From the NCBI RefSeq assembly GCF_037940415.1, contig NZ_CP149798.1:7101001-7165000 (forward strand): 64,000 nt of DNA, written 5' to 3'. The DNA is from Streptomyces sp. f51 (lineage in GTDB: Bacteria > Actinomycetota > Actinomycetes > Streptomycetales > Streptomycetaceae). The notes below the pieces were generated by a model. It worked only from the letters and a program-made list of their open reading frames with translations. It made no database searches and was not told the origin of the DNA. A program made the translations under genes and the position numbers. This document shows, one piece after another, positions 52,057 to 61,229 of the stretch (position 1 is its first letter; each line of letters opens with the position of its first letter).

Positions 52057-52489
52057 TCTGCACGGCGACCGCCATCGACCAAGGCCGGCCTTCCCCGGGA
52101 TGACGCGGCCACCTGAGCAATCGACGACCTCCGCGCCGAAATCCTGGCGCGGAGGTCGTCGGCTGTCAGGGTGTGCCGATCCCGGACTCGCGTGTCGACG
52201 GCTGAGGCGGTGCCTCCGTGCGGTCGGCATCGCGCTGACCGAGCAGGACCTGGCCCCTGAGCCCGCATCGAGGCGGAGCTGCCCGAGGCGGCATGTGAGC
52301 GGTATGACGAGGCAGGGATCCGAGCCGTCAATCGTTGGTGCCGCGTGAACGAACCTTGACCGGTCTTATGTCGCAGATCGGCGTGGCCACCGATCAGGTG
52401 CAGGCGGCGGCTGAGTGAGTGGCCGCAACGCACGGGGCTCCCGTGCCCGAGGGAGGTGTTCGACGTCTCAACCCGTTGCCGCAGGAACC
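52057..52489. other. Decayed intergenic stretch
   Basis: Contains the hairpin at 52122-52161. A short plus-strand frame near 52265-52345 (RIEAELPEAACERYDEAGI...) looks like a protein relic of unknown origin. Confidence 0.35.
52122..52161. terminator. Long hairpin after the GH3 relic
   Basis: A perfect 16-bp stem CGACGACCTCCGCGCC with its complement and an 8-nt loop, 65 bases after the GH3 stop. It was probably that gene's terminator. Confidence 0.7.
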
Positions 52490-52725
52490 TCGTTGGTCTC
52501 CTGTCCTGCCGCACTCGACCTGCCGCACACTCTGGTCGAGTGGGTCACCCTGCTCATCGCCATCCGTGCGAGTGACTGTCGTTGCAGGCTCCCCCCGCGT
52601 CAGCGTGCGCCGGTCGCCCCGGGGGTACCTGCGTAAGCACGAGACGTTCGCCCAGATCGCGGCCGGGTTCGGGGCGCGGTCGGTACCGTCCACGCCTGCA
52701 CCGCGGTGGTCGTCGATCTCCTCGC
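52490..52725 (+). mobile_element. Decayed IS5-type transposase N-terminus
   Basis: Three frames must be joined: PAALDLPHTLVEWVTLLI...LPPRQRA, then YLRKHETFAQIAAGFG, then GAVGTVHACTAVVVDLLA. Together they match the N-terminal helix-turn-helix region of IS5-type transposases. At least two frameshifts and no C-terminus, so inactive. Confidence 0.7.
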
Positions 52726-52876
52726 AGCTCGCTCGCGCTCTCGCCCAGCTCGAAGTGCCGGGGGAGAGCGCCCCGGGACGGTTGCCGCTCTTCTGAGGCA
52801 CAGCTTGTTCGTCCGCCCGTGGTCGTTCCCGAGTCCTCGCCGAACTGCGGCGGAGACCGAAAACCTGCTGTAGGTG

Positions 52877-53310
52877 ATGGAACGTGCTCACTTCGCGCTT
52901 TTCGACTTCGACGGGTCGATCTGTCCGCTGTTCGCGGGGTGCCTGGTGGAGAACATGGTGAAGGCCCTGGAAAGTAGCTCGAACGCCAAAGCCCGCGGGA
53001 CTGCTGACGGAGGGGGAGCGGGTTCACACGGGCCTGCTGATCGGCCTCCATCGGTGCCATCTGCACAGCGATCTGGAGGAACGCCTCACTCGTCAGGAGC
53101 TCTGAAGGCGGTGCCCTTCGTCTGGCCGGCCCCGTACGAGGATCCGCCGATCCCGTCCTGGCGCGTGGCTGGTCATCGCGACCAACAACCGGGCCCGTAC
53201 GGTCTCGGGTTACTTGAGAGCCGAGACGTCACCGGCTGCTTCTGCCCCTATCCCTATGGCCGCCCGCAGGACCTGAACCGGCTCAAGCCGCAGATCGCCG
53301 AACACCACCG
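52877..53310 (+). pseudogene. HAD-family hydrolase relic
   Basis: ATG 52877 starts MERAHFALFDFDGSICPLFAG, a HAD motif I (DFDG). The expected continuation (LLTEGERVHTG, LHSDLEERLTRQEL, KAVPFVWPAPYEDPPI, LVIATNNRARTVSGYLESRDVTG, YGRPQDLNRLKP) is split over several frames with a stop after LTRQEL. Motif IV is lost. It is a phosphoglycolate-phosphatase-like gene inactivated by frameshifts and truncation. Confidence 0.7.
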
Positions 53311-53325
53311 CTGGAAGCCACTTCA

Positions 53326-53805
53326 TCAGCTGCCCACGACCAGGGGCTGGGGAGCGTCTGTCAGCTTAAGGCAGCGCCAGGTGCCGCTCTCCCACTGCCA
53401 GAACATGTGCTTGATGTTGTCGCGGGTGTTGGGTCCGTAGACACCGTCGGCCGTTACACCGGCGGATGCCTGGGCCTTCTTGAGGAGCGCCTCGGTTGCA
53501 GGGCCGAACTGCTCGTCGGTTACGAGGTAGCCGTAGCAGTGCCAGAGAGTCTGCTGGAGCTGGTAGACGGCCTCGCCGCTGTCGCCGCGGCGCAGGCTGC
53601 AGAAGTTGGTGCCGGCGTGGCCGATAGTGGGGACCATGGCGTAGTAACCCGCATGGTCAACGTATTGGGTGGAGGTGGTGCAGGTGGGGATGGCGGCTTG
53701 CGCGGTTGTCGCGCCGCCTACAAGGAGTCCGGCGGTGAGCACAGCGGCGCTGCCGAGTGTGGCCAACATTCGCTTGAAAGTGATGCGCTGGACGGCGCTG
53801 GACAT
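53326..53805 (-). CDS. Secreted peptidoglycan-binding-domain protein
   Basis: 159 residues. Signal peptide (1-38, ending TTAQA), a short Cys-containing region, then a PG_binding_1 domain (LRRGDSGEAVYQLQQTLWHCYGYLVTDEQFGPATEALLKKAQASAGVTADGVYGPNTRDNI). The C-terminus carries a WQWESGTWRC segment. No catalytic domain, so probably a secreted wall-binding or inhibitor-like protein. ATG 53805 has CCGGAGA. About 107 bp upstream lies a cluster of GGGAC/GTCCC motifs. Confidence 0.88.
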   Translation of the reverse strand: MSSAVQRITFKRMLATLGSAAVLTAGLLVGGATTAQAAIPTCTTSTQYVDHAGYYAMVPTIGHAGTNFCSLRRGDSGEAVYQLQQTLWHCYGYLVTDEQFGPATEALLKKAQASAGVTADGVYGPNTRDNIKHMFWQWESGTWRCLKLTDAPQPLVVGS

Positions 53806-53911
53806 GGTGGTCTCCGGTTTATATAGGCGAGGCCGATGAAGGGGGGCCGGGGCTCGTCGCCCTCGGCAATCGCAAGCTAGCAGGGACGGCTTTTGCCGCC
53901 TCGTCTCAGCC

Positions 53912-53931
53912 GTCCCAAAGGTCTTTGGGAC
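53912..53931. promoter_or_regulatory. GTCCC/GGGAC operator-like array
   Basis: Perfect dyad GTCCCAAAG-GT-CTTTGGGAC, flanked by further GGGAC/GTCCC copies at about 53883, 53932 and 53949. It lies upstream of the peptidoglycan-binding gene. GGGAC half-sites recall NarL/DosR-type response regulators, but spacing differs from the DosR box. Confidence 0.55.
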
Positions 53932-54042
53932 GTCCCGACATGGCGTGGGACGGGTCTGGGCCCGGTCTGTCGGCATACTTGTGAACGCGGCCCCGGCTGG
54001 ATTTCCGTGAAACTGGGATGTGTCATCGTGCGCCAGTGACCC

Positions 54043-54410
54043 TTCGTCACGGGTGGAAACCAGGGGAGCCCGGTCCTTGAGGGCACCGCCGACTTCAACG
54101 TCAAATACCAGATGCCGCTCAAGACCAACTCCGCCAACTGGATTGAGAAGTCCACCCTCTCCAAGGCGGCGACCACCGGCCAAGGCAGGGGCGTCGCCGT
54201 CAAGTTCTCCGCCACCTCCGGCGGCGGTACCCGAGCCACGGTCCGCTTCCCGCAGGGCCACACCCTCGACAGCGCGGCCAGCGGCAGCGTCGACCCAAAG
54301 ACCGCCGTGATCGCCCCGAAGAAGATCGACCCCAGGGCGAAGACCACCTACGGCCACACCTTCACCAAGGCCGGCTACAGCCCCGCCACCTCGATACAGG
54401 ACGTCATGCC
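54043..54410 (+). pseudogene. Fragment of a secreted protein
   Basis: An open frame without start codon reads GNQGSPVLEGTADFNVKYQM, then NWIEKSTLSKAATTGQGRGVAVKFSATSGGGTRATVRFPQGHTLDSAASG...KTTYGHTFTKAGYSPATS. It looks like the middle of a beta-rich secreted streptomycete protein of unknown function, and it runs into the antisense 3' end of the DinB gene. Both ends are missing. Confidence 0.5.
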
Positions 54411-55051
54411 CGTGGTTGTGCCTGGCGCTCGCGAAGGATGGCAACGCCGTCTCCATCGAGCGCATCGAGGTAGGACGCGCGACCGGCCATCGCCATGATC
54501 AGGGCCAGGGTCGTGCCGGACACGCGTGGCCCCTCGCCGGTGGTGAAGGGGCTGTCGGTGGCGGTCAGGCGCAGTTCGCGGATGCGGGTCTTGGTGAAGA
54601 CGGGCAGATCGGTGCGCTGGTAGTAGTCGGCCAGGGTGGTCAACGTGCGCACGGGGTAGTCGCGTTCGATGCCGAGCGGCCGGCGGATGTCCTCGCCGTG
54701 AACGATGGTCTCGCCGAGCATGGCCGCGGTCGAGGGGATCGGCTTCGTCGTGCGGGTGGCCACTCGGCGGAACCGGTCGAGCGTCTCGGCAGGGGTAGCG
54801 CCCAGCTGTTCGGCCAGCCGCATGGCGACCTGCTTGTCGAAGTCGAAGCGGCAGCGGATCACGCCCGCCATCCACCGCACCGGGTTGAGGCCGGCCGCCG
54901 AGGTCAGGTGCGCGAGCACCTCACGAACGGTGAGCCCCTCGCACAGCGAAGGGGTGGCCCACTGATGGTCGGTCAGCTGCGCGAGGTCGGCGGCCAGGGC
55001 GGTCCGCTCGGTGTGGATCAGTGGCCAGGTTCCGGTGGCGGGTGTCGTCAT
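54404..55051 (-). CDS. DinB/mycothiol-dependent maleylpyruvate isomerase-like protein
   Basis: 215 residues. LAQLTDHQWATPSLCEGLTVREVLAHLTSAAG and the later ETIVHGEDIRRPLG supply the histidines of the metal-binding mycothiol-dependent (MDMPI/DinB) fold. ATG 55051 follows the VOC gene by 44 bp, so the two probably share an operon. Likely thiol transfer or detoxification; substrate unknown. Confidence 0.88.
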   Translation of the reverse strand: MTTPATGTWPLIHTERTALAADLAQLTDHQWATPSLCEGLTVREVLAHLTSAAGLNPVRWMAGVIRCRFDFDKQVAMRLAEQLGATPAETLDRFRRVATRTTKPIPSTAAMLGETIVHGEDIRRPLGIERDYPVRTLTTLADYYQRTDLPVFTKTRIRELRLTATDSPFTTGEGPRVSGTTLALIMAMAGRASYLDALDGDGVAILRERQAQPRA

Positions 55052-55095
55052 GGGGGTGATGCTCCTGTGCGGTGGTCGGGCGGGCAGAGGACCGG

Positions 55096-55437
55096 TCAAC
55101 GGTTGATCAGGCCGACGTGGTTGCCGTCGAGATCGGTGAAGACGGCGATGCGGCTGGCGGGCGTGTCGGTCGGGGAGAGGATTCGGGTGGCGCCGAGCAG
55201 CTCGGCGCGGGCGAGCGCGGCATCCACGTCGTCGACCGGGAAGTAGGCGACGAGCCCGGTGTACGGGCTGTCCGGGCCCGCCTGGCCGACCCCGCCGGTC
55301 GGTCGGCCGTCCTCGTCGCCGACCAGGGCGTAGGTGTCGTCCAGCACGTGGACCGGCCAGCCGAACAGCTCCTGGTAGAAGCGGCGGGCGCGCAGCGCGT
55401 CGGGAGTGGAGATGTCGAACCAGGCGGCACTGCTCAT
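55096..55437 (-). CDS. VOC-family (glyoxalase-like) protein
   Basis: 113 residues: WFDISTPDALRARRFYQELFGWPV at the start, a GGVGQAGP...GLVAYFPVDDVDAALARAELLGA middle, and FTDLDGNHVGLI at the end, the typical VOC betaalphabetabetabeta fold. ATG 55437 has GAGGAGA. It is divergent from the sigma factor at 55510 with 72 bp between, containing a perfect AACGATCGTT palindrome (55461-55470). Confidence 0.87.
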   Translation of the reverse strand: MSSAAWFDISTPDALRARRFYQELFGWPVHVLDDTYALVGDEDGRPTGGVGQAGPDSPYTGLVAYFPVDDVDAALARAELLGATRILSPTDTPASRIAVFTDLDGNHVGLINR

Positions 55438-55460
55438 CGGGGTCTCCTCGGGGTGTCGGA

Positions 55461-55470
55461 AACGATCGTT
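55461..55470. promoter_or_regulatory. Palindrome in a divergent promoter
   Basis: AACGATCGTT, a perfect 10-bp palindrome midway between the VOC-DinB operon and the ECF sigma gene. It is a possible operator for either side. Confidence 0.4.
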
Positions 55471-55509
55471 CGAAGAGGTGACTCCCGGAGTGGGGCAGAA
55501 TCGTCCCTC

Positions 55510-56541
55510 ATGGGCGAGGAAATTTCGGCGGGATCCGCGACGCGCGACCTGGCCAGGGCGCGCGAGGGGGACGACGCCGCGTTCACCCGCCTGGTGGCGC
55601 CGCTGCGCCGGGAGCTGCACGCGCACTGCTACCGGATGCTCGGGTCGACCCACGACGCGGACGATGCACTACAGGAGGCGCTGCTGCGGGCCTGGCGGGG
55701 CCTGGACCGCTTCGAGGGGCGTAGTTCACTGCGCGCCTGGCTGTACACCGTGGCCACCCGCACCTGCCTGGACGCCGTCGACCGGCGCGGCAGGCGGGCG
55801 ATGCCCATCGACCTCGGCCCGGCCAGCGACCACGCGGTGGTCGACGCCACCCCGCTGACCGAGGTCGCCTGGCTGGGCCCCTACCCCGACGCGGGTCTGC
55901 CTGCCGGCCCGGCCGGACCGGCCGCGCGGTACGAGCAGCGCGAGGCCGTCGAACTCGCCTTCGTCGCGGCCATGCAGCACCTGTCAGGCAACCAGCGGGC
56001 CGCGCTGCTCCTGTTCGACGTGCTCGGCTTCTCCGCCGCCGAGATCGCCACCATGATGGACACCTCCACCACCTCGGTGAACTCCGCCCTGGCCCGCGCC
56101 CGTCGACTGCTCGCCGAGCGGGTCCCCGCGCGCTCGCAGCAGCAGGCCTTGCGCAAGCTCGGCGACGCCCGGGTCCGCGAGACCGTCACCGCCTTCGCCG
56201 CCGCCCTGGAAAGCGGCGACGCCGACGCCCTGGTCGCCCTGCTCACCGAGGACGTCGCCTGGTCGATGCCGCCGCTGGCCCAGTGGTACCGGGGCCGGGC
56301 CGCCGTCATGGACTTCGCCGTTGAGGTCCCGCTCACCCGCTGCCCGAGCTGGCGCTACCACCTCACTTCGGCGAACGGCCAACCGGCAGTGGCCTTCTAC
56401 GTGGGCACGAGCCGGTCGGCCCCGCACCTCGCGTGGTCGATCACGGTGCTGACCCTGCGCGGCGAGCTCGTCGAAGGCCTCACCTCGTTCCTGGGCGCGG
56501 AGCACGTACAGCGGTTCGGGCTGGAGACGGAGTGGGCGTGA
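55510..56541 (+). CDS. ECF sigma factor with SnoaL-like C-terminal domain (SigJ/ECF41-like)
   Basis: 343 residues. Sigma region 2 (about 12-85, LHAHCYRMLGSTHDADDALQEALLRAWRGLDRFEGRSSLRAWLYTVATRTCLD), region 4 (about 140-200, LSGNQRAALLLFDVLGFSAAEIATMMDTSTTSVNSALARARRLL), then an NTF2/SnoaL-like domain (about 220-340) that in this group regulates activity in place of a separate anti-sigma factor. The divergent neighbours (VOC, DinB) are plausible targets; carboxymuconolactone, VOC or DinB genes often accompany such sigmas. Confidence 0.92.
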   Translation: MGEEISAGSATRDLARAREGDDAAFTRLVAPLRRELHAHCYRMLGSTHDADDALQEALLRAWRGLDRFEGRSSLRAWLYTVATRTCLDAVDRRGRRAMPIDLGPASDHAVVDATPLTEVAWLGPYPDAGLPAGPAGPAARYEQREAVELAFVAAMQHLSGNQRAALLLFDVLGFSAAEIATMMDTSTTSVNSALARARRLLAERVPARSQQQALRKLGDARVRETVTAFAAALESGDADALVALLTEDVAWSMPPLAQWYRGRAAVMDFAVEVPLTRCPSWRYHLTSANGQPAVAFYVGTSRSAPHLAWSITVLTLRGELVEGLTSFLGAEHVQRFGLETEWA

Positions 56542-56785
56542 GCCAACGTCAGCCCCCGAGGCCCCCAGGGAGTGGCTACGGCCGGGACCATTGACCATGG
56601 AGGCCAGACGACGGCGTTTCCCATTCTGAAACGCTCAGTCAGTCACTCACGGCACGTTGGTCGGCGCGAACCGCGCGGTATGCGACTACACCGGCCGCAC
56701 ACCGCGCCACCCGGTACGTGCCCGGCGCTCCGCGTTCCGTCACCCGCACCGGCGCATTCCGCCGCTTCCGCGACGGGGCGCGGGC

Positions 56786-57229
56786 TGCCTCGATGTCGTC
56801 ACTACCGGCGAGCCGCTCGCGGTCACGCAGGAAGCCGTCCCCACGCTGAAGCCGGGCCAGTCCGCCACGGTCAACATCTGGCTCGACCCCAGAGAATCCC
56901 CCTTCACCGCGCGCCAGGTGGAACAGACGTTCACCGCACCCACCGGCCTCCGCTTCACCGGCGGCGTGTCCTACGGCTACTACACGGTCAGCCCGCACCG
57001 GACAGGCAACCTGACCTCCACGACCACAGACGACGGCCGCACGGTCACAGTGCAGGCCGACCTGCATCTGAACGACGACCCCGCCACCGACAGGGAACCC
57101 GTCATCTACACCTTCACGCCTATGACTCTCCCTGAAGCCGAGCCGGGCACCCACTCCGACGGCAAGGCCCTCATCGGACCGGACGGCAGCTTCGGATCTG
57201 CCGCCAGCAGCGCAACCGTGGACCGCTGA
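56786..57229 (+). pseudogene. Truncated secreted beta-sandwich protein
   Basis: The frame makes sense only from about GEPLAVTQEAVPTLKPGQSATVNIWL onward, with FTAPTGLRFTGGVSYGYYTV and a final GPDGSFGSAASSATVDR. The preceding part is Arg/Pro-rich and not protein-like. It looks like the C-terminal half of an exported beta-sandwich protein that lost its start and signal. A 14-bp hairpin follows. Confidence 0.5.
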
Positions 57230-57251
57230 GCAGTACGGCACAGGTGTCACT

Positions 57252-57295
57252 TGGCAGCTGTCGCAGGCCGGCGTTACCACTTGCGACAGCTGCCA
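57252..57295. terminator. Long hairpin between two relics
   Basis: TGGCAGCTGTCGCA and its complement make a perfect 14-bp stem with a 16-nt loop, between the truncated secreted gene and the convergent TetR relic. Confidence 0.65.
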
Positions 57296-57339
57296 GGTCA
57301 TGCAATCACCCCGGTGACGGCTCCCCGGGGCGGCGCAGT

Positions 57340-57522
57340 CGGACTCCTGAAAGTCGTGCCAACAGAGCCCTGGGAGGCACCTGGGCCCGGGTGCAGACCG
57401 CGGTGATGGTGAACGCTCGTAGCCCCTTCCTCCAGCAGTTCCACCCCGGCATCCAGGATGCTGACCCACGCCTGGCGGCTGCGCTCCTGCCGGCTTTTGC
57501 CCGACCGTTCCGATCTGTTCAT
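57340..57522 (-). pseudogene. TetR-family N-terminal relic
   Basis: SGKSRQERSRQAWVSILDAGVELLEEG is the first helix of a TetR DNA-binding domain. Continuation AFTITAVCTRAQVPPRALLARLSGV (the helix-turn-helix) is in another frame. The ligand-binding domain is absent; only about 60 codons remain. Confidence 0.6.
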
Positions 57523-57569
57523 GTTCTTGTCGGCTGGTGCGGGTGGGTCGTCAGGGGCTAGGCCTGAGA

Positions 57570-59144
57570 ATGCCGGTCGTGGACCAAGCCCCCGTACCCC
57601 TGGTGCCCGAGTCGGTTCCGGCGGATATCGCTGACTGGCTCTCCTCCGACGCGGAGCGCTGGCGTGCGCTGCGGCCCGGGCGCTGGGCGCATCCCATCCC
57701 CACGGGTCTGGCCTTGGTGCTCGCGAGCATGGCTGTCCTCCGGCTGGCCCCGGAGGACGCCTACTTCTGCTCAGGCCAAGGGTCGTGCACTCCCGACTGG
57801 CTCGCTACGGCCATGGGTGCGCTCGTCTACGCCATTGTCTACCGGGGCGTCAGACTGCTGCCTCTGGCCACCGCAGCGGTGCTCCCTCTGGTGGCCCTCT
57901 GGGCGCTCTTTGACCCGCGCACTCCCATCGCGGCGGGCATCAGCCTGACGGTCGCGGCCTGCTACGCGTGTCTCGGTTGTCTGCACAGGCTCACCGCCGC
58001 ACGCCGTCAGCGTCGGCTGGCAGAGGAGGTCGCCGGCCGCGGGTGGCATTCGCTGCCCGAAGGGCTGAGAACTCGCCCGGGCGACACGGGCGAGCGGCCC
58101 GGTTGTGGCATCGTGATGATCGCCGTCGCCGTCCTCGCCTTCGTTCTCGGGCCGCTCGGCGTCACCGCGTGGATGGACACCGAGACCTGGCAGGCGCTGG
58201 CATTCTTCGGCACCATCATCGGCTCGCTGAGCCTGGCGTACTACGTCAGGGACCGACGGCGTGCCGCCGCGCTCCGCCAAGGGCCCGTGCCCGTGTTGCG
58301 TGTGCTCGTGCGCGAAGGGGGTGGGGGGAACGACCGGCGTACCTACGTCTTCGCGGCCGACGACATCGAAGGGCGCCGCCCGCTCCTGAGCTGCTACACC
58401 CGGGTCGCCCTCGGTGAGTCCCGCATTCCCGTGCACAACCGGCTGCGTGAGGCCGTGCTGTTCGGCCCGCCGCATCCCGGCGGCGGGCTCGTCCTCGTCT
58501 CGTCCGACGGACAGCAAGCACCCCGCCCGTGCACCGAATACGACATCGGACCGGCGCGTCAGGAGTATCCCGACAGCCGGCCCGAGACACCGGCCCCCGG
58601 CGTGGTGCCCTTGAGCTGGGGGCCAGGAACCGGGAGCAGATGGTGCGCCGTCCTCACCCAAGGCGCCCTGATGGCCTTTGTGGTGGGCGACCTGACCGTG
58701 ATCGGCGGCATGTCGCTCGGGCAACGCGTGTTCCCTGCGCTTTTCATCCTCGGCAGCACCCTCTTGATCGCGACGCAGTTCAGCTGGCGCGTCACGGCGG
58801 ACAGTGCGGGCCTGTGGGCTGTCGGGGTACGCCGGGTCCGGCACATACCCTGGGACGAGTTCAGCCAAGTTTGGCTGTGGGGCCGCGGATTCAGAATCGA
58901 CCGGGTCGGCGAGGGCGCCCGCGGCGCGGAGATCTTTGGTGTGGTCGCCCCGGCTTGGCTCAGCCGTCGTTTCCGCCGCAGACCGGAGGCGCTGCGGGCG
59001 GTCGACGGTATCCGCGCCCTGCAAGCCGATCCCGCTCTGCGGCCGACCGGGCACAGCGCTCCCGCAGACAGGGGCCGGCCCGTGGGCGTTGCTCTGCTCG
59101 TCGTCAACGCGGCGCTGGCGCTTGCGCTGCTGCTGTTCGGCTGA
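57570..59144 (+). CDS. Polytopic membrane protein with PH-like segment
   Basis: 524 residues. About eight hydrophobic helices occur in pairs (about 37-55, 73-115, 180-225, 365-405, 505-524). The part after the last-but-one pair (WRVTADSAGLWAVGVRRVRHIPWDEFSQVWLWGRGFRIDR) is typical of bacterial PH-like (bPH) membrane proteins. ATG 57570 is the first sensible start. No enzyme motif is seen. Function unknown. Confidence 0.75.
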   Translation: MPVVDQAPVPLVPESVPADIADWLSSDAERWRALRPGRWAHPIPTGLALVLASMAVLRLAPEDAYFCSGQGSCTPDWLATAMGALVYAIVYRGVRLLPLATAAVLPLVALWALFDPRTPIAAGISLTVAACYACLGCLHRLTAARRQRRLAEEVAGRGWHSLPEGLRTRPGDTGERPGCGIVMIAVAVLAFVLGPLGVTAWMDTETWQALAFFGTIIGSLSLAYYVRDRRRAAALRQGPVPVLRVLVREGGGGNDRRTYVFAADDIEGRRPLLSCYTRVALGESRIPVHNRLREAVLFGPPHPGGGLVLVSSDGQQAPRPCTEYDIGPARQEYPDSRPETPAPGVVPLSWGPGTGSRWCAVLTQGALMAFVVGDLTVIGGMSLGQRVFPALFILGSTLLIATQFSWRVTADSAGLWAVGVRRVRHIPWDEFSQVWLWGRGFRIDRVGEGARGAEIFGVVAPAWLSRRFRRRPEALRAVDGIRALQADPALRPTGHSAPADRGRPVGVALLVVNAALALALLLFG

Positions 59145-59330
59145 CCGCAGGAAACCAGGCGGTTCATGCCCCACCGCGCCGGGGACGACCCACATCTGGA
59201 TCAGGTGCACCAGCTTGGGGTGGGACTGGTGCGCCCAGGCGTCAGGAGTCGTTCTTCTCCGAGTGCTTGATTCCGGTGCCGATGTTCATACGCTGGGCGA
59301 GCCCGGGGTGGACGACGCCGGGGTTGGCCC

Positions 59331-59724
59331 TCAGCTCGAGGCGGTCGCGGCGGCGACGGCGCCCGCGAAGTCGGGCTGGACGCCGAGCTGGGCGAGCATG
59401 ACGCTGACCCCGACGTAGCAGTTGGACTCCTTGATCTTGCCGTCCTTGAGGTACCAGAAGTCCGCGGTGGGGATGGACAGCTTGGCGCCGTTGGGCGGGA
59501 TGACGCCGGCGGGCGTCGGGAACGGCCCGCCGAAGGTGCCCTCGATCGTCAGCTCTATCGTGACGAGGTCGCCCGTGACGTGGAACCGGTGCAGCTCGCG
59601 GTGGACGTCATGGCAGCAGCTGCCCCATCACGCTGAGCAGGTCGCCGAGGTGCTCACCGCGGTAGACCTCACCTGCGACGACGTTGTTGAACACCCCGTC
59701 CTCGTCCTCGCGGCGCGTGGGCAT
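59331..59724 (-). pseudogene. SnoaL-like protein gene with frameshift
   Basis: From ATG 59724 the frame gives MPTRREDEDGVFNNVV, then EVYRGEHLGDLLSVMGQLLP and a stop at about 59610. The next part of the same fold (DVHRELHRFHVTGDLVTIELTIEGTFGG, then IPPNGAKLSIPTADFWYLKDGKIKESNCYVGVSVMLAQLGVQPDF) continues in another frame to 59331. One small indel at about 59610 breaks a SnoaL/ester-cyclase-like protein of about 130 residues. Confidence 0.7.
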
Positions 59725-59968
59725 CCTGTGGGCGCCGGACGTGGTGGTCAGTGCCGGAGGCCATCCACGCCACCGGGGTCGAACTGCGTCAGGAATCCGA
59801 GGAGCGGCTGGCCGCGCGGATCGATGGCAGAGCGGTCACGCTCCGCGAGGTCTTCCACCTGGCCAGGACTCACCGGACCACACCCGCGGTCGCGTCCCCG
59901 TAGTTGACTGAGGATCGGTCTGCTGGGGACCGTCAACCACCCACGCCATGACGCAGGAGAGAGACAAC

Positions 59969-60322
59969 ATGCCGAACCGTTGGGCCGGAGTGACCATCGA
60001 CTGCGTCGACGTCGAAAAGGTGGCGGCCTTTTGGAGCGCCCTGTTGGATCGTCGGCCGGGGCCGTCCCGGCCTGGCTGGGTCTACCTCGGCGACCGCGAC
60101 GACCCGCTGCCCCGACTCGTCTTCCAGCCGGTGGCCGAGCCGAAGCACGGCAAGGTACGCCTGCACCTCGACGTCGTCGTCGACGACATCGACGAGGGCA
60201 TTGCCCAAGTCACCTCTCTCGGCGGCCGGTTCACCGGCGAACGGCATGACTACGAGGAGGGTGTGGTCGTTGTGATGGCCGATCCCGAAGAGCACGAATT
60301 TTGCCTGGCCCAGTACTACTGA
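59969..60322 (+). CDS. VOC-family (glyoxalase-like) protein
   Basis: 117 residues: WAGVTIDCVDVEKVAAFWSALLDRRPG, KVRLHLDVVVDDIDEGIAQVTSLGGRF and VVVMADPEEHEFCLAQY give a complete small VOC fold of the kind annotated as glyoxalase-like domain. ATG 59969 is preferred because AGGAGAG lies at the right distance; 59948 has none. Substrate unknown. Confidence 0.87.
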   Translation: MPNRWAGVTIDCVDVEKVAAFWSALLDRRPGPSRPGWVYLGDRDDPLPRLVFQPVAEPKHGKVRLHLDVVVDDIDEGIAQVTSLGGRFTGERHDYEEGVVVVMADPEEHEFCLAQYY

Positions 60323-61229
60323 CCCGCGCTACGCCCCGTCGTGACGCGCCACGCGTCAAGCGTGTGCGGCAGTGGTACCGCGGCCCCAGCCGCGACCTGA
60401 AGGCGCCGCTCCAGCTGTTCGAGGAATGGGAATCCGAGACCATGCAGGCCCACGGCTGGTCCCGTGCTGCCGACCCCGAAGCGTCACCCGCCCCGTCGGC
60501 TCACAGCCGTGTGTCTTCCATGGCTGGGCAAAGGCTGTCAGCGGCATCATCCGGTCGGGGCTGTTCCCTCGCCCAGGAAGGCCACGATCAGGAAATCCCT
60601 GATCGCCCATCCACGGCACTCCGACCGGCCGCACGCTGCGTTCCTGCCCGTCGGCCAAGCGCAGCCGGGACGGAACACCCTGCCGCATCTCGGCCGCCAG
60701 CCGTACCGGCACGCCCCGTAGCAGGCCGCCCCACTCAGGGCTTTTTGGCCGGCGTCAGCTCGCCCAGCTCGACCCCCACCACGGCCTGCTCAGTCCCCAC
60801 GACCAGCACAGCCGACCAAGAGAAGGCAGTCACGCCTCCAGCCTGCCCCGCAACAAGCCGACCCGCGAGCAGCCACCCCCTCCGACCGGCCGGGCGAGTC
60901 CTTGAAAGACCTTGCGTCAACGCAAGACAGCCAACAGGCGTGTAGCCAGGCAGCAAGCCGCCGAAGCGATTGTGTGCCCAACTGCTCCAGACCGTGGCCC
61001 GCGGCGAAACCTGGTCCTGGAAGACCAGCTCCGGAAACGGGCTGAGGAACTGCGCCACCGCTGACCGAACTCGCCGGGGGAGTGGTCAGCCCACCCACCC
61101 GACGTCACTTCGGCTTGTCAGGGTGAGGTGGGGTTGTCGCGGGCAAGGCCGGTACTGGAGTCGCGAGCCATCGCGCTGCGGGACACCGCGGTGAGGTCTG
61201 CTCCCTCACCGTTTGGGCTCCAGTCTGAC
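60323..61229. other. Gene-free stretch beside an IS relic
   Basis: About 900 bases with no supported gene. Short protein-like snippets occur (minus strand near 60620-60710, RLAAEMRQGVPSRLRLADGQ; plus strand near 61000-61060, LVLEDQLRKRAEELRHR) without starts or known families. The 3' remains of the IS at 61230-61561 blend into it. Confidence 0.4.

Noticed and set aside
59757..59903. 49-codon plus-strand open stretch (EAIHATGVELRQESEERLAARIDGR...)
   Set aside because: Protein-like but with no start, no family and neighbours that are relics; kept only as a possible C-terminal fragment.
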